A stretch of 64,000 nt of DNA from Lentzea terrae (GCF_003265345.1 NZ_QFWW01000001.1:584427-648426); one strand, 5' to 3'; positions 1-9,094 are shown, numbered from the stretch's first letter. Numbers and translations are program-made. Notes: generated by a model not told the origin, from the letters alone.

Positions 1-1
1 G

Positions 2-418
2 GGCAACGAGGGCATGCCGCGCCGCTACGCCGACTATCTGGAGTCGGACGGCTTCACGACGCTGAACACGATCTCCACGATCGGCTCGTTCCTGCTCGGC
101 GCCTCCGTGCTGCCGTTCGTGTGGAACGTGTTCCGCTCCTACCGGTACGGCGACCCGGCCCCGCAGGACGACCCGTGGGGCTACGGCAACTCGCTGGAGT
201 GGGCCACGACCTCTCCCCCGCCGCGGCACAACTTCAAGGAACTGCCCCGGATCCGGTCCGAGCGTCCCGCGTTCGAGCTGCACTACCCGCACATGGTGGA
301 GCGGATGCGGGCCGAGTCGCACTTCTCGATCCTGCACCCCGGAAAGCACCGGGTGGGGCAGGACGAGACGACCGAGAAGGCGCTGGCGTCCACCGAGCGT
401 GAGATGGACACCGACTAG
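2..418 (+). CDS. ctaD: Cytochrome c oxidase subunit I (aa3 type), C-terminal part
   Basis: The frame is open from the left edge, so the start lies outside the window and 138 residues are visible. It begins with the GMPRRYADY segment typical of the last part of haem-copper oxidase subunit I. A hydrophobic helix follows (about residues 24-44, [17 protein letters not shown]), then the [20 protein letters not shown] motif of bacterial CtaD proteins. The product is the catalytic subunit of the membrane terminal oxidase that reduces oxygen to water. The catalytic helices and metal ligands lie upstream and cannot be checked. Its stop codon interlocks with that of the convergent next gene in a shared CTAG. 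Confidence 0.93.
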   Translation, partial: GNEGMPRRYADYLESDGFTTLNTISTIGSFLLGASVLPFVWNVFRSYRYGDPAPQDDPWGYGNSLEWATTSPPPRHNFKELPRIRSERPAFELHYPHMVERMRAESHFSILHPGKHRVGQDETTEKALASTEREMDTD

Positions 419-1227
419 CGTCGTCCGGGGATGAGACCGGCCTCGACGACGGCCTGGCTGAGCGGCGCCGCCAGTTCGACGTAGCGCAGCTTCTCCTGCT
501 CCGACAACACGTCGTAGGCCGGCGCGTTCATGTGGTCGGTCTCGTCCTCGATGCTCTGTCGCAGCTCGCGCCCCTGCTCCGTGAGCAGGTGCTCGTCGTT
601 GACCAGACCGCGTTTCTTCAGGTCCTCCGTCGTCTCCGCCCACTTCTCCTCCGGCCACCCACGCGTCAAGCGGAGCGCCTCAGCCGGGAGGTCGCCCGTC
701 GCGGCGTGCAACACCAACGCCTCGATGCCCGTGATGTTGTGCCGCAAGAGAGCCGCGAGGTGCCCGTCGCCGCGGAACTCACGCAACAACGTCTGCGCGT
801 GCCACAACTGCAGCCGCGTCTCGTCCGGCCACGGCAAACTCGCGTGCGCGGCGAACAACGTCCGTCCGTGCAGCATCTCCGAAGCCCTCAGCGCAGCCTT
901 CTTGGCGAGCTCGGTGATCTCCTTGAGGTCGTCCGGCAGCACGTTCTTGAGCGTCTCGTCCGCCGCCTCCAGCCTCATCGCGAGCATCTGCTGCGGCGTG
1001 ACCTTCTCCCACGCCTGCGGAATGCGCGCGCGGACCAGCACGGGGTTGAAGTTGTAGAAGGTGGAGACCACGACCTCGGCGGTCGCTTCGCCCAATGCCG
1101 CCGCGCGCGAGGCGAAGTAGCCGCCGGCCCGGTCCAGCCCCGCGGCCGTGTACCTGCGGTCCGCCTCGGGGGCGAAGTAGATCATCGCGTGCACGGCTTC
1201 GAGCGAACGCCACAGAGTCCTGATCAT
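415..1227 (-). CDS. SCO6745-family conserved hypothetical protein
   Basis: This 270-residue soluble, mostly helical protein resembles the actinobacterial SCO6745 family, whose function I do not know. The ATG at 1227 was chosen because the protein from there ([18 protein letters not shown]) has the usual family beginning. The longer in-frame extension to 1428 would run across the promoter and start of the divergent gene. The C-terminal half ([20 protein letters not shown]) looks like a winged-helix segment, so a DNA-binding or adaptor role is possible but only inferred. It converges on ctaD and diverges from the DUF4240 pair. Confidence 0.75.
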   Translation of the reverse strand: MIRTLWRSLEAVHAMIYFAPEADRRYTAAGLDRAGGYFASRAAALGEATAEVVVSTFYNFNPVLVRARIPQAWEKVTPQQMLAMRLEAADETLKNVLPDDLKEITELAKKAALRASEMLHGRTLFAAHASLPWPDETRLQLWHAQTLLREFRGDGHLAALLRHNITGIEALVLHAATGDLPAEALRLTRGWPEEKWAETTEDLKKRGLVNDEHLLTEQGRELRQSIEDETDHMNAPAYDVLSEQEKLRYVELAAPLSQAVVEAGLIPGRR

Positions 1228-1273
1228 GCTCTCCAACCTATGTGGTTCTTGGTCGTTCGTCAGGCCCCGAAAA

Positions 1274-1296
1274 TTGTCAGACCCCTCTGTCAAGCT
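1274..1296 (+). promoter_or_regulatory. RecA-NDp/PafBC-like promoter for leaderless DUF4240 gene
   Basis: TTGTCAGAC (1274-1282), 8 bp, then CAAGCT (1291-1296). This follows the layout of the actinobacterial RecA-independent DNA-damage promoter (TTGTCRGTG-N8-TAnnnT) with AC replacing TG and a C in the first -10 position. The GTG of the next gene begins 8 bases after the -10-like hexamer, as expected for a leaderless mRNA. The same geometry recurs at 31968. Confidence 0.5.
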
Positions 1297-1303
1297 CACT
1301 GAC

Positions 1304-1840
1304 GTGGACTCGAACACCTTCTGGACCCTGATAGCCGACGCCCGTGCGAGCGTCCCCGACCCGTCCGACAGCGAGGCGGTGGCCGCGGCCGCCTCGTCGT
1401 TGCTCGCCGCTTTCTCTCCTGCCGACATCGTCGCGGCGCAGCAGGTCCTGTGGGATTTGTTGGCGCACTCCTACCGAAACCCGTTGTGGGCCGCCGCCTA
1501 CCTGATCAACGGCGGCTGCTCGGACGACGGCTTCGACTACTTCCGCGGCTGGCTGCTGACGCAGGGCCGGTCAGTCTTCGAGTCCGCCGTGGCCGACCCC
1601 GACTCGCTGGCGTCGTCACCGGCGGTGGTCGCCGCCGCCGAGTCCGGCCTGGACCTCGACTGCGAGGCCGCGCTGAGCATCGCCTGGACCGCCCACCAGA
1701 GGGCCACCGGCATGAAACTCCCGGAGGACGCCTTCACGATCCGCTACCCCGACCTCGACCCCGACTGGGACTTCGACTTCGACGACGGCGCCGAACTGGC
1801 CGCCCGCCTGCCCCGCCTGGCCGCCCTGTACGAGGTCTGA
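1304..1840 (+). CDS. DUF4240 domain protein, first copy
   Basis: This 178-residue cytosolic protein contains the DUF4240 signature: FW near the N-terminus, then WAAAYLINGGCSDDGFDYF, then GWLLTQGRSVFESAVADPDSL. It ends in an acidic tail (PDLDPDWDFDFDDG). The family function is unknown. The GTG at 1304 was chosen because it gives the family start (VDSNTFWTLI) and sits one transcription-start distance below the -10-like element at 1291. The upstream ATG at 1226 would overlap the divergent gene's start. A truncated paralogue follows 5 bases later, presumably on the same transcript. Confidence 0.75.
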   Translation: MDSNTFWTLIADARASVPDPSDSEAVAAAASSLLAAFSPADIVAAQQVLWDLLAHSYRNPLWAAAYLINGGCSDDGFDYFRGWLLTQGRSVFESAVADPDSLASSPAVVAAAESGLDLDCEAALSIAWTAHQRATGMKLPEDAFTIRYPDLDPDWDFDFDDGAELAARLPRLAALYEV

Positions 1841-1845
1841 CCACA

Positions 1846-2400
1846 GTGGACGACTTCTGGGCGCTGCTCGACTCCGCCCGTGCCGACGCCAGGAACTGCT
1901 GCGCCGTCGTCTCGAACGCCACCACGCTGCTGGCGCAACGCCCGGTCCCCGAGATCATCGCCGCCCACCAGGCCGTGCAGCGCCTGATGGACGCCTCCTA
2001 CCTGCGCGACCTGTGGGCCGCCGCGTACCTGATCCTGCACGGCCGCTCCGACGACAGCTTCGACTACTTCCGCGCCTACCTCCTGACCCAGGGCAGGCAC
2101 GTCTTCGAGTCGGCCGTGTCCGACCCGGACTCCCTGGCCCACCTTCGACCTGCTCCCCATGCCGTACGGGGGATCGGCTGTTGCGAGGACGCAGAACGAC
2201 ACCAGGCAAGTCGCCGCCGCCGCGCAACCGTGCTGATCCAAGCGATGATCGTGATCGGCGTGTTCACCTTCCTCGCAGCAGCGATCGGCAGCACGAGCGA
2301 AGGCATGGACGCCGCGTGGGGCGTGCTCCTCCTGCTCGGCCTCCTCGCGATCCGCCCCGGCACAACGGACTCCCCGGACGCGCCCGACCACCCGCGCTGA
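1846..2400 (+). CDS. Truncated DUF4240 paralogue fused to a hydrophobic tail
   Basis: Residues 1-100 align with the preceding protein (FWALLDSARAD, LWAAAYLILHGRSDDSFDYF, then AYLLTQGRHVFESAVSDPDSLA). Homology then stops abruptly. Instead of the acidic DUF4240 C-terminus there is an arginine-rich linker and a hydrophobic stretch (ATVLIQAMIVIGVFTFLAAA and GVLLLLGLLAI), possibly two membrane helices. The total is 184 residues from the GTG at 1846. It looks like a tandem duplicate whose 3' half was replaced, either a new membrane-anchored variant or a decaying gene. The start has no clear ribosome-binding site and probably relies on coupling to the upstream stop. Confidence 0.5.
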   Translation: MDDFWALLDSARADARNCCAVVSNATTLLAQRPVPEIIAAHQAVQRLMDASYLRDLWAAAYLILHGRSDDSFDYFRAYLLTQGRHVFESAVSDPDSLAHLRPAPHAVRGIGCCEDAERHQASRRRRATVLIQAMIVIGVFTFLAAAIGSTSEGMDAAWGVLLLLGLLAIRPGTTDSPDAPDHPR

Positions 2401-2575
2401 GCACACCAACCACCACTCGCTCTACGTGCTCAGCCTCCTCGCTGCGCGCACCAACCCACCAACCCCGCCGCAACATCGCCGGCCACCAGCCACGAGCACC
2501 AACTGACGCCCCTCGCAGCACACCCAACTCGCCGGCCACCCACAGCATCGCTGACAGCAGTCACGACCACACCGC

Positions 2576-2722
2576 CTCACGATCCTCGCCGTGCGCTCCA
2601 GCCCACCGGCTGCCACGGCAGGGCCGGCACCACAGCCAGCACACCGACTCACGACCCTCGCCGTGCGTCCCCACCCACCGGCCTCCCACGACGCGGCCGA
2701 CCACCAGCCACGAGCACACCGA
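2576..2722. repeat. Two degenerate ~73-bp direct repeats
   Basis: The segments 2576-2647 and 2648-2722 both begin CTCACGAYCCTCGCCGTGCG and both end in a CCAGCC...CACACCGA stretch, so they are imperfect tandem copies. A further CCACCAGCCACGAGCAC match occurs near 2484. Translation in all frames is low-complexity proline/histidine-rich, and apart from the tail of the 2649-3053 gene I see no gene between 2401 and 2648. It is most likely decayed repeat DNA at the end of two gene clusters. Confidence 0.45.
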
Positions 2723-3053
2723 ACGCCACGTGGTCCAGCCACTGCGGCACCCTCGGCAACGCCTGGATCTGGGCGTTGTGCCGCCCGATGACCTCCAGGT
2801 CGAGCGCCGCGATCAGCAGCCCGGCCACCGCCCCGCCGACCACGCCGCGCACCCCGAGCCGTGTGAGCACGAACGTCCACCACGCCGACACGGCCAGATG
2901 CACCACCACGCCCGCGCCGGCGCCGCCGCCCACCAACGAGCCGGCCGCCCTGGTGGCGCGCAACGGGTCGTCACGGGTCGCCAGCGCGTGCGCGGTTGAC
3001 GGCACGCCGCTCAGCAGCGCGGCGACCAGGAACCGACGGAAGCTCGGCAGCAC
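2649..3053 (-). CDS. Small membrane protein, unknown function
   Basis: This 134-residue protein has a hydrophobic N-terminal helix (about residues 7-24), a second around 37-60 (GGGAGAGVVVHLAVSAWWTFVL) and a third around 66-86. A polar, arginine-rich tail runs into the repeat patch. It follows the VWA gene by about 46 bases on the same strand, which suggests it is the last gene of the AAA+/VWA operon. The GTG start sits behind a weak GAGG-like site. I do not recognise a family. The last ~25 residues are encoded by repeat DNA and may be a recent extension. Confidence 0.5.
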   Translation of the reverse strand: MLPSFRRFLVAALLSGVPSTAHALATRDDPLRATRAAGSLVGGGAGAGVVVHLAVSAWWTFVLTRLGVRGVVGGAVAGLLIAALDLEVIGRHNAQIQALPRVPQWLDHVAFGVLVAGGRPRRGRPVGGDARRGS

Positions 3054-3099
3054 ACCTCGATCGTCCTCACCGGCCGCGCCGCCAGCAAGGCGATCGCGG

Positions 3100-5025
3100 T
3101 CAGCGCCGGCGGCGAGACCTCAGGTAGTCGCTGACCACCGCGGCACCCAGCCCGTCCTCGTCCGGCGACACCACGCGCCCACCGCCCCGCCGAGCCACCA
3201 GGTCGACGAACGCGGCCAGCCGGGGATCATCACCGAGCTTGAACACCGAGATCGTCGCCCCGAGGCGCGCCAGCGAGTCGACCTCGTTCAGAGTCTTGGC
3301 CAACGTCCTGGGCAACGGCGGGTAGTTGAACTCGGCATCGCCCTCAGGCTCCAGGTGCGCGGTGGGCTCGCCGTCGGTCACCACCAACACCACGGGCTGC
3401 GCATCGGGATGACGACGCACGTGCCGCCCCGCCAACAACAGCGCGTGGTGCAGGTTCGTGCCCTGCTCCCACACCCCCTCAAGAGCCGTCAGCTCGCCGA
3501 TGTCCACAGCTTCGGCGTAGCGTCCGAACGTCACAAGCTGTAGGGCGTCGGTGCGGAAACGAGTGCGCACGAGGTGATGCAGGGCCAAGGCCGTACGCTT
3601 CATCGGCACCCAACGGCCGTCCTGCACCATCGACCAGGACGTGTCCACGCACAGAGCGACGGCCGCGCGCGTGCGGTGTTCGGTTTCCGAGACCTCCAGG
3701 TCTACTACGTCCATCGACATCGAGCCCGAACGCAGCACGGCGTTGCGCAGCGTGCGAGGCACGTCCCACGGCTCGGTGTCGCCGAACTGCCACGGCCGCG
3801 TTGAGCCCATCAGCTCACCGGCGGCGCCTGCCGACATGGTGTCGCGGGAGCCCTGCGAGGAACGCAACTGGTCCACGACGCCGCGCAGAGCCGTCTCGCC
3901 CAGGCGACGCAACGCTTTCGGCGTCAGCCGCAGCGAACCGTCGGGTGCGCGCTCGAGAATTCGCTGATCGCGAAGAGCCTTCTCCAGCTCCGCCAGCCGG
4001 CGCGCGTCCACGGCAGCCGACCCGCCGAGCTGGCGTTCCAGCGCCTCCAGGTCGATGTCCTCCAGGCGCGCACCCGGATACGACTGGCCGAGCTGCTCGG
4101 CCAGGGCGTCGAGCTCGGCGAGATCGGCCATCGCCTGCGCACCCTCGCCCAGGCCCAGCGGGTCCTGGCCGCGGAAGCGCGCGGAGGAGGTCCAGTCCTC
4201 ACCGGGACGCAGCCGTTGCAGCAGCGAGTCCAGAGTGGACAGTTGCGAGCCGATTCCGCCGAACGCCTGCTGCGACAAAGCGGAAAGCTCGGCGCGCTGG
4301 GCGTCGGTCATCGAGTTCATCATGCGTTGCGCGGCCGCCGAACGGGCCGCCAGAGCGTCGATGAGCTCGTCCACGTTGCGCGGCTTCTCCGGGAAGAACT
4401 CACCGTGCTTGCGCATGAAGTCGTCGAACAACCGCGGCGTGTCAGGAGAACCGGCCGCGTGCGCCTCCAACAAGGAGTTCAGGTCGCGCAGCATGCGCTG
4501 GATCCGGCGGACGTCGTCGGAGTCCACATTGGACAGCGCTTCCTTCATGCCCTGGAAGCGCTGGTCCAGCAGCTCGCGGCCGAGCAGGTCGCGGATCTGC
4601 GCGAAGGCCTCGCGCGCCTCGGAGGAACGCCAGTCGTAGGAAGACAGTTCCTGCACGGCCGCGGCGGTCCCGGGCGGCAGGGCGTCGAGCTGCGCCTCGC
4701 GGAACCGCGCGTCGTCGGACGGGTCCGGGAACAACGCCCGCCGTTCCGCCGCCAAAGCCTCCTCCAGCAACCGCTGGACCTCGGACAGCGTGCCGTCCAA
4801 GCGGTGCCGGCGCTGGATCGACGCACGGCGTTGCCACAGCCGCGAAGTCAGGTCGTCCAGGCCGCGCGTGCCGTCGACACCGCGGCGCAACAACTCCCGC
4901 AGCGCAGCGGAAGGCGACGCGCCCTCCATGATCTCGCGACCCAGCTCGTCGACGGCGGCGCGCAGATCCACCGGCGGCGCCAACGGGTCGGCGCCGCCGC
5001 TCCAGCGGCCGTAGCGGTACCTCAT
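3100..5025 (-). CDS. VWA domain protein, partner of AAA+ ATPase (Rv0959-like)
   Basis: The product has 641 residues. A long helical, charged N-terminal region (about 1-400) precedes a von Willebrand A domain with a clear metal-ion site: DTSWS at about residue 453, the conserved T in GTNLH, and the D of VTDGEP. It ends in a basic RSRRRR tail. Its ATG overlaps the TGA of the upstream AAA+ gene (ATGA), so the two are translationally coupled. Such MoxR/VWA pairs are thought to act as metal-dependent chaperone or insertase complexes, and the arrangement resembles M. tuberculosis Rv0958-Rv0959. The client protein is unknown. No signal peptide is visible, so it should be cytosolic. Confidence 0.85.
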   Translation of the reverse strand: MRYRYGRWSGGADPLAPPVDLRAAVDELGREIMEGASPSAALRELLRRGVDGTRGLDDLTSRLWQRRASIQRRHRLDGTLSEVQRLLEEALAAERRALFPDPSDDARFREAQLDALPPGTAAAVQELSSYDWRSSEAREAFAQIRDLLGRELLDQRFQGMKEALSNVDSDDVRRIQRMLRDLNSLLEAHAAGSPDTPRLFDDFMRKHGEFFPEKPRNVDELIDALAARSAAAQRMMNSMTDAQRAELSALSQQAFGGIGSQLSTLDSLLQRLRPGEDWTSSARFRGQDPLGLGEGAQAMADLAELDALAEQLGQSYPGARLEDIDLEALERQLGGSAAVDARRLAELEKALRDQRILERAPDGSLRLTPKALRRLGETALRGVVDQLRSSQGSRDTMSAGAAGELMGSTRPWQFGDTEPWDVPRTLRNAVLRSGSMSMDVVDLEVSETEHRTRAAVALCVDTSWSMVQDGRWVPMKRTALALHHLVRTRFRTDALQLVTFGRYAEAVDIGELTALEGVWEQGTNLHHALLLAGRHVRRHPDAQPVVLVVTDGEPTAHLEPEGDAEFNYPPLPRTLAKTLNEVDSLARLGATISVFKLGDDPRLAAFVDLVARRGGGRVVSPDEDGLGAAVVSDYLRSRRRR

Positions 5026-6413
5026 CCGTACACCGCTCGGTCGTCGTCGGAGGAGGTGTCCTTCGACAGATGGCGCGTCAGGTACAGCGATTCCAACGCC
5101 AGTTCGACGGCGGAGGCGATGCGGCCGACCGGGTCCTTCGGGCCGGCGCCCATCCGCGTCGCCACCTCGTGCAGGATCGGCAGCTCCGGCAAAGCGGCCA
5201 GAATGTCTCCAGCGTGCACCCGATCGCCGGTCGCGACCGGGTGGCCGTCGGAGACGACCTCGGCCAGCGCGCGCAGGTTCAGCCCCGCCAGGCGAGCACG
5301 CGCGGTGTCGGCGATCGAGCGGCGCAGCAGGTGCACGAGCACCTCGTCCTCGCGCCCCTCCTCGCCCGCCTCGAACTCCAGCTTGCCGCGCAGCACGTCC
5401 GGAACGGACTCCAGGTCGATCGGGCGCGCGATGGCCGGGGTCTCGCCGATCAGCGCGGACCGCCGAAGTGCCGACGCCGCAACGGTTTCCGCAGCCGCCA
5501 CGGCGAACCGCGCGGACACACCGGAGCGCTGGTCGATCGACGACGACTCGCGCAGGTGGCGGACGAAGCGGGCGATGATCTCCAGCAGGTGGTCGCCCAC
5601 CTCGGCGACGAGGTCGGCCTCCTGGCGCACCAGGTCCACCTCGGCGTCGACCTCCAGCGGGTAGTGCGTGCGCACCTCGGCGCCGAAGCGGTCCTTCAGC
5701 GGCGTGATGATGCGGCCGCGGTTCGTGTAGTCCTCGGGGTTCGCGGTGGCCACCAGCAGCACGTCCAGCGGCAGCCGCAGCGTGTAGCCGCGGACCTGGA
5801 TGTCGCGCTCCTCCATCACGTTCAACAGCGCCACCTGGATGCGTTCGGCCAGGTCAGGCAGCTCGTTGATGGCGATGATGCCGCGGTGGGCCCGCGGGAG
5901 CAGGCCGTAGTGGATCGTCTCCGGGTCGCCGAGCGACAGGCCGGAGGCCACCTTCACCGGGTCGACGTCGCCGACCAGGTCGCCGACGGACGTGTCGGGC
6001 GTCGCGAGCTTCTCGGCGTAGCGCTCGTCGCGGTGCCGCCACACCACCGGCAGGTCGTCGCCCAGCTCGCGAGCGCGGCGGCGCGACTCGGGCGTGATCG
6101 GGTCGAGCGGGTGTTCGCCCAGCTCAGAGCCCTCGATGACGGGCGTCCACTCGTCGAGCAGGGTCACCAGGGTGCGCAACAGCCGGGTCTTGCCCTGCCC
6201 GCGCTCGCCGAGCAGGACGACGTCGTGGCCTGCCAGCAGCGCGCGTTCCAGCTGCGGGAGCACCGTGCGGTCGAAGCCGACGATGCCCGGCCACGGGTTG
6301 CGCCCCTCGCGCAGTGCCGCGAGGAGGTTCTCCCTGATCTCGATCTTGACGCCGCGCGGCAGGTGTCCGGCGGCGCGCAGTTCGCCCGCCGTGCGGGCCA
6401 GGTTCTGGGTCAC
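5022..6413 (-). CDS. MoxR/magnesium-chelatase-like AAA+ ATPase (Rv0958-like)
   Basis: This 464-residue AAA+ protein has a Walker A-type loop GERGQGKT at about 71-78, ELPDLAE near the Walker B region and a sensor segment VATANPEDYTNRG. The product hydrolyses ATP and probably remodels a complex with the VWA protein encoded immediately downstream. The GTG at 6413 (VTQNLARTAGELRAAG) was chosen because the extension to 6485 is arginine/cysteine-rich and unlike family members. Although annotated as magnesium-chelatase-related in many genomes, no chlorophyll genes are present here, so that name is historical. Confidence 0.85.
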   Translation of the reverse strand: MTQNLARTAGELRAAGHLPRGVKIEIRENLLAALREGRNPWPGIVGFDRTVLPQLERALLAGHDVVLLGERGQGKTRLLRTLVTLLDEWTPVIEGSELGEHPLDPITPESRRRARELGDDLPVVWRHRDERYAEKLATPDTSVGDLVGDVDPVKVASGLSLGDPETIHYGLLPRAHRGIIAINELPDLAERIQVALLNVMEERDIQVRGYTLRLPLDVLLVATANPEDYTNRGRIITPLKDRFGAEVRTHYPLEVDAEVDLVRQEADLVAEVGDHLLEIIARFVRHLRESSSIDQRSGVSARFAVAAAETVAASALRRSALIGETPAIARPIDLESVPDVLRGKLEFEAGEEGREDEVLVHLLRRSIADTARARLAGLNLRALAEVVSDGHPVATGDRVHAGDILAALPELPILHEVATRMGAGPKDPVGRIASAVELALESLYLTRHLSKDTSSDDDRAVYG

Positions 6414-6468
6414 GCAGACGACGCTACGCAACCGAACCTGACCCGTCGACGTGGAGCGACTCCAGCAG

Positions 6469-8528
6469 CTACGACACCGCCGCATTCACCACGTTCAGCA
6501 ACATCCGCGACATCCGTGCGTCATGCGCGAGAGCACCGTTGAAACACAAGGAACTCGCGCTGAACACCCAGCCTCCGTTCGGCTTGGGCAGCACGCACAT
6601 CTCCGCGCCGTACAGGTCCGGTTCGCCGTCCTTCCGTTCGCCATGAGCGAAGCGGACCACGCCCGGTGCCGAGGGCCCCGCGCCGGCGCGGCTGTCGACC
6701 TCCCAGCCACTGGCCGCGAAGTTGTACCCGGTCTCGCCGAACCTGTCGCCGACCTCGAGTCCCGTGCTCTCCAGGAACGGGTGGTCCGCGGCCACGACGT
6801 ACGGACGGAACTCCATGTAGGAGCTGCCGTCGTACGCGACGCCGAGCACCTGCGACTCGGGCCGGCCCTGGTCGCGCCACAGCCATCGCTCACCGCGGTC
6901 GTTGCGGTGCAACACGAAACCACAGGTGACGTTGTAGTCGACGCGCTCGTACATGCCGTTGCCGCCCGTGTAGACCACACGGCCACCGTTGGCCAGATAG
7001 GTCTCCACGGCCGTGCGCATCTCGGGCGTCCAGTACTCGGGGTGCGTGGCCAGCACGAGCACCTTGTACTGCGCGAGCCACGACGGGTTGTGCAGATCGA
7101 GGTCCTGGTAGCAGTCGTACGCGACGTTGTTGTCCGAGAACCACTTCAACAGCAACAGATCGCCGTGGAACCGGACGTCGACGAACCCCGGTGCCTCGAC
7201 GTAGGCGTTCGCGAACGGCCTGCGCGTGGTGATCTGACGACGCCCGGCGCGCTCGTCCCAGGTGTACTGGAAGTGGCCGCCCCAGTGGTTGTACGCGTTG
7301 TGCGTCAGATACGGCAGCAACAATGCGACCTTGTGCGTCGGCTGGTGCGGCTTCACCACGAACGGGACGTACTGGCGCATTCCGTACGCGCCTTCGAGCT
7401 TCACGACGTGGAAACCGGACTCCCAGTCCGCGCCTACGGGCACCGTGAAGTCCGTCTGCCAGTTGACGCCGTTGGCCCGGTAGCCCTGCTGCAGCAGCTG
7501 CCTGCGACCGGTGAACGTGCGGGGCGCCCACACCTCGCGCGCACCGCCCTGCTCGACCGGCCCGGTCAGCCGCAGCACGCTCGCCCGGTAGCTGTCGAAC
7601 GTCGTCGACGCCTTGACCGGAAGCTGCTCACCGGCCGCGACCGACCAGTTCGCATACCCCTGCAGGTTCGCCGCCCTGGTGACGGTGAAGCCGGTGCCGA
7701 CCAGCTTTACGGTGCCCTCGGACCACACGACGCCGCTCCGGTCGATCGTGGTGTGGTTGTTGAGCTTGTACCAGCGCAGCTCGTGGTCGGGCTGCGTGTG
7801 GTCCTTGTTGACCCACACGCAGTAGACAACGCCGTTCTCCGCGAACCGCTCGACGCACGACCCCCAGTCGAAGCCGGTGCCGATGTGGATCGCCTTGCCG
7901 TTGTTCGCCCACGCGCCGGGACCGTTCGAGCCGTCGCCCGCGAGGTAGCGGAACCAGTGCAACACCGCGCCGTGCCGCAGGCCGTAGATCACGCCCTGCT
8001 GGTCGGCGAAGTAGCCGTCGTAGTCGCGCTGCTCGCTCGCGATCTTCTGCCCGACGCCGCCGCCGTTCGCCCACGCGCCCGGCCCGTTGGTGCCGTCACC
8101 GGCGAGGTAGCGGAACCAGTACATGTCGCCGCGCGCGTCCACGGCGTAGAAGATGCCGTCCCAGCCGCCGAACACGTAGGAGTACTGCCCGAAACCGCGG
8201 TGGATGATGTTGTTCGTGCCGGGCGCCCAGTAGCCGGCACCCGTGGCGGCGTCGGTGAGGACCCACTTGTGCCACCAGATGGTGCCGTCACCGCAGAAGC
8301 CGAAGATCTGGCCGTCCTGGGACGCGAGCACGGTCGGGTGGATCTGCCAGCCGGAGCCGATCTCCCTGCGTTGCCGCCTGGCACGAGCTGCAGCAACCGC
8401 TGTTCCGGATCTTCCATGGCGGCCTGCGCGGTCCCCTGGTTCGCCGCGACCAGCGCCGGCGCCGCGGCCGTGCCTTTCAGCACCGTTCTGCGCGCGAACG
8501 TCCTGTTTTCCGAATCCCCCAGATTCAT
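6469..8528 (-). pseudogene. Tat-exported tachylectin-like / dimethylformamidase-like protein, frame broken
   Basis: The ATG at 8528 opens a twin-arginine signal (FARRTVLKG, then a hydrophobic stretch ending AQA), but this frame does not continue into the mature protein. The mature domains lie in the -1 frame: beta-propeller-like tachylectin repeats (IHPTVLAS, YWFRYLAGDG, HWFRYLAGDG, RWYKL), then a C-terminal domain like the large subunit of N,N-dimethylformamidase (HNAYNHWGGH, LVLATHPEYWTPEM, YTGGNGMY). The span is 2060 nt, one short of a multiple of three, so adding one base gives 686 codons. The break lies near 8362-8390, most simply a lost G in the CCC run (plus strand) at 8364-8366. It could be a sequencing error or real decay. 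All catalytic-domain sequence is intact. Confidence 0.75.
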
Positions 8529-8557
8529 GCCGACATCGTGCAGGAGAATGCCTGTCG

Positions 8558-9046
8558 ATGAGCAACAGTGTTGATTTCAAGTGGGCGCCGTCACCGGCGG
8601 ACTGGCGCGCCAGCCTGCGGACGATGGTGCCGATGTTCAGGTGGGCGCCGTGGTTCGCAGTTGCACTCGGCGTGATCTCGCTGGTCCTGCTGTTCGGCTT
8701 CGACGACGAGATGTTCCCCGTCGCGCTGTTCGGCCTGGCGTGTGCCCTGGTCATCGGGTTCATGGAGCCGGTCGCCGTGTGGTGGCGCTTCTCGTCCGAC
8801 GAGATGATCAGCCGGACCGTGGTGGGCAGCGCCGACGACCAGTCGTTCCGGATGGCCGTGGGCAACGCGGTGCGCGAGGAGATCGTCTGGGAGGAACTGC
8901 CCGGCTGGACCGAGACGCGGCAGGGCTTCGTGCTGGAGACGCTCGACGCGGCCTCGCTGTCGGTGCCGCACCGCGCCTTCGCGTCCGATGAGGACCGCAC
9001 CTCGTTCCGCACGCTGCTGGAAAACCACATCGGTCCAGCGAACTAG
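8558..9046 (+). CDS. YcxB-like membrane protein
   Basis: This 162-residue protein has two closely spaced hydrophobic segments (about 32-50 and 53-72, FAVALGVISLVLLFGF and VALFGLACALVIGFM). A soluble C-terminal domain follows with the pattern of YcxB-like proteins: VREEIVWEELPGWTETRQGF, then a LSVPHRAF element and a final helix. The function is unknown. The ATG at 8558 lies about 10 bases after a CAGGAGA ribosome-binding site. The gene is divergent from the lectin/amidase gene with only 29 bases between the two starts, so their promoters must overlap. Confidence 0.7.
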   Translation: MSNSVDFKWAPSPADWRASLRTMVPMFRWAPWFAVALGVISLVLLFGFDDEMFPVALFGLACALVIGFMEPVAVWWRFSSDEMISRTVVGSADDQSFRMAVGNAVREEIVWEELPGWTETRQGFVLETLDAASLSVPHRAFASDEDRTSFRTLLENHIGPAN

Positions 9047-9094
9047 CTGTCTCAGATCAGGCACACCGGGTGGGGCTCGCAGGGCCTGGCCACG

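Noticed and set aside
5022-6413. Annotation as magnesium chelatase for (bacterio)chlorophyll synthesis
   Set aside because: Only the AAA+/VWA architecture is shared; no other pigment genes and known actinobacterial homologues are non-photosynthetic.
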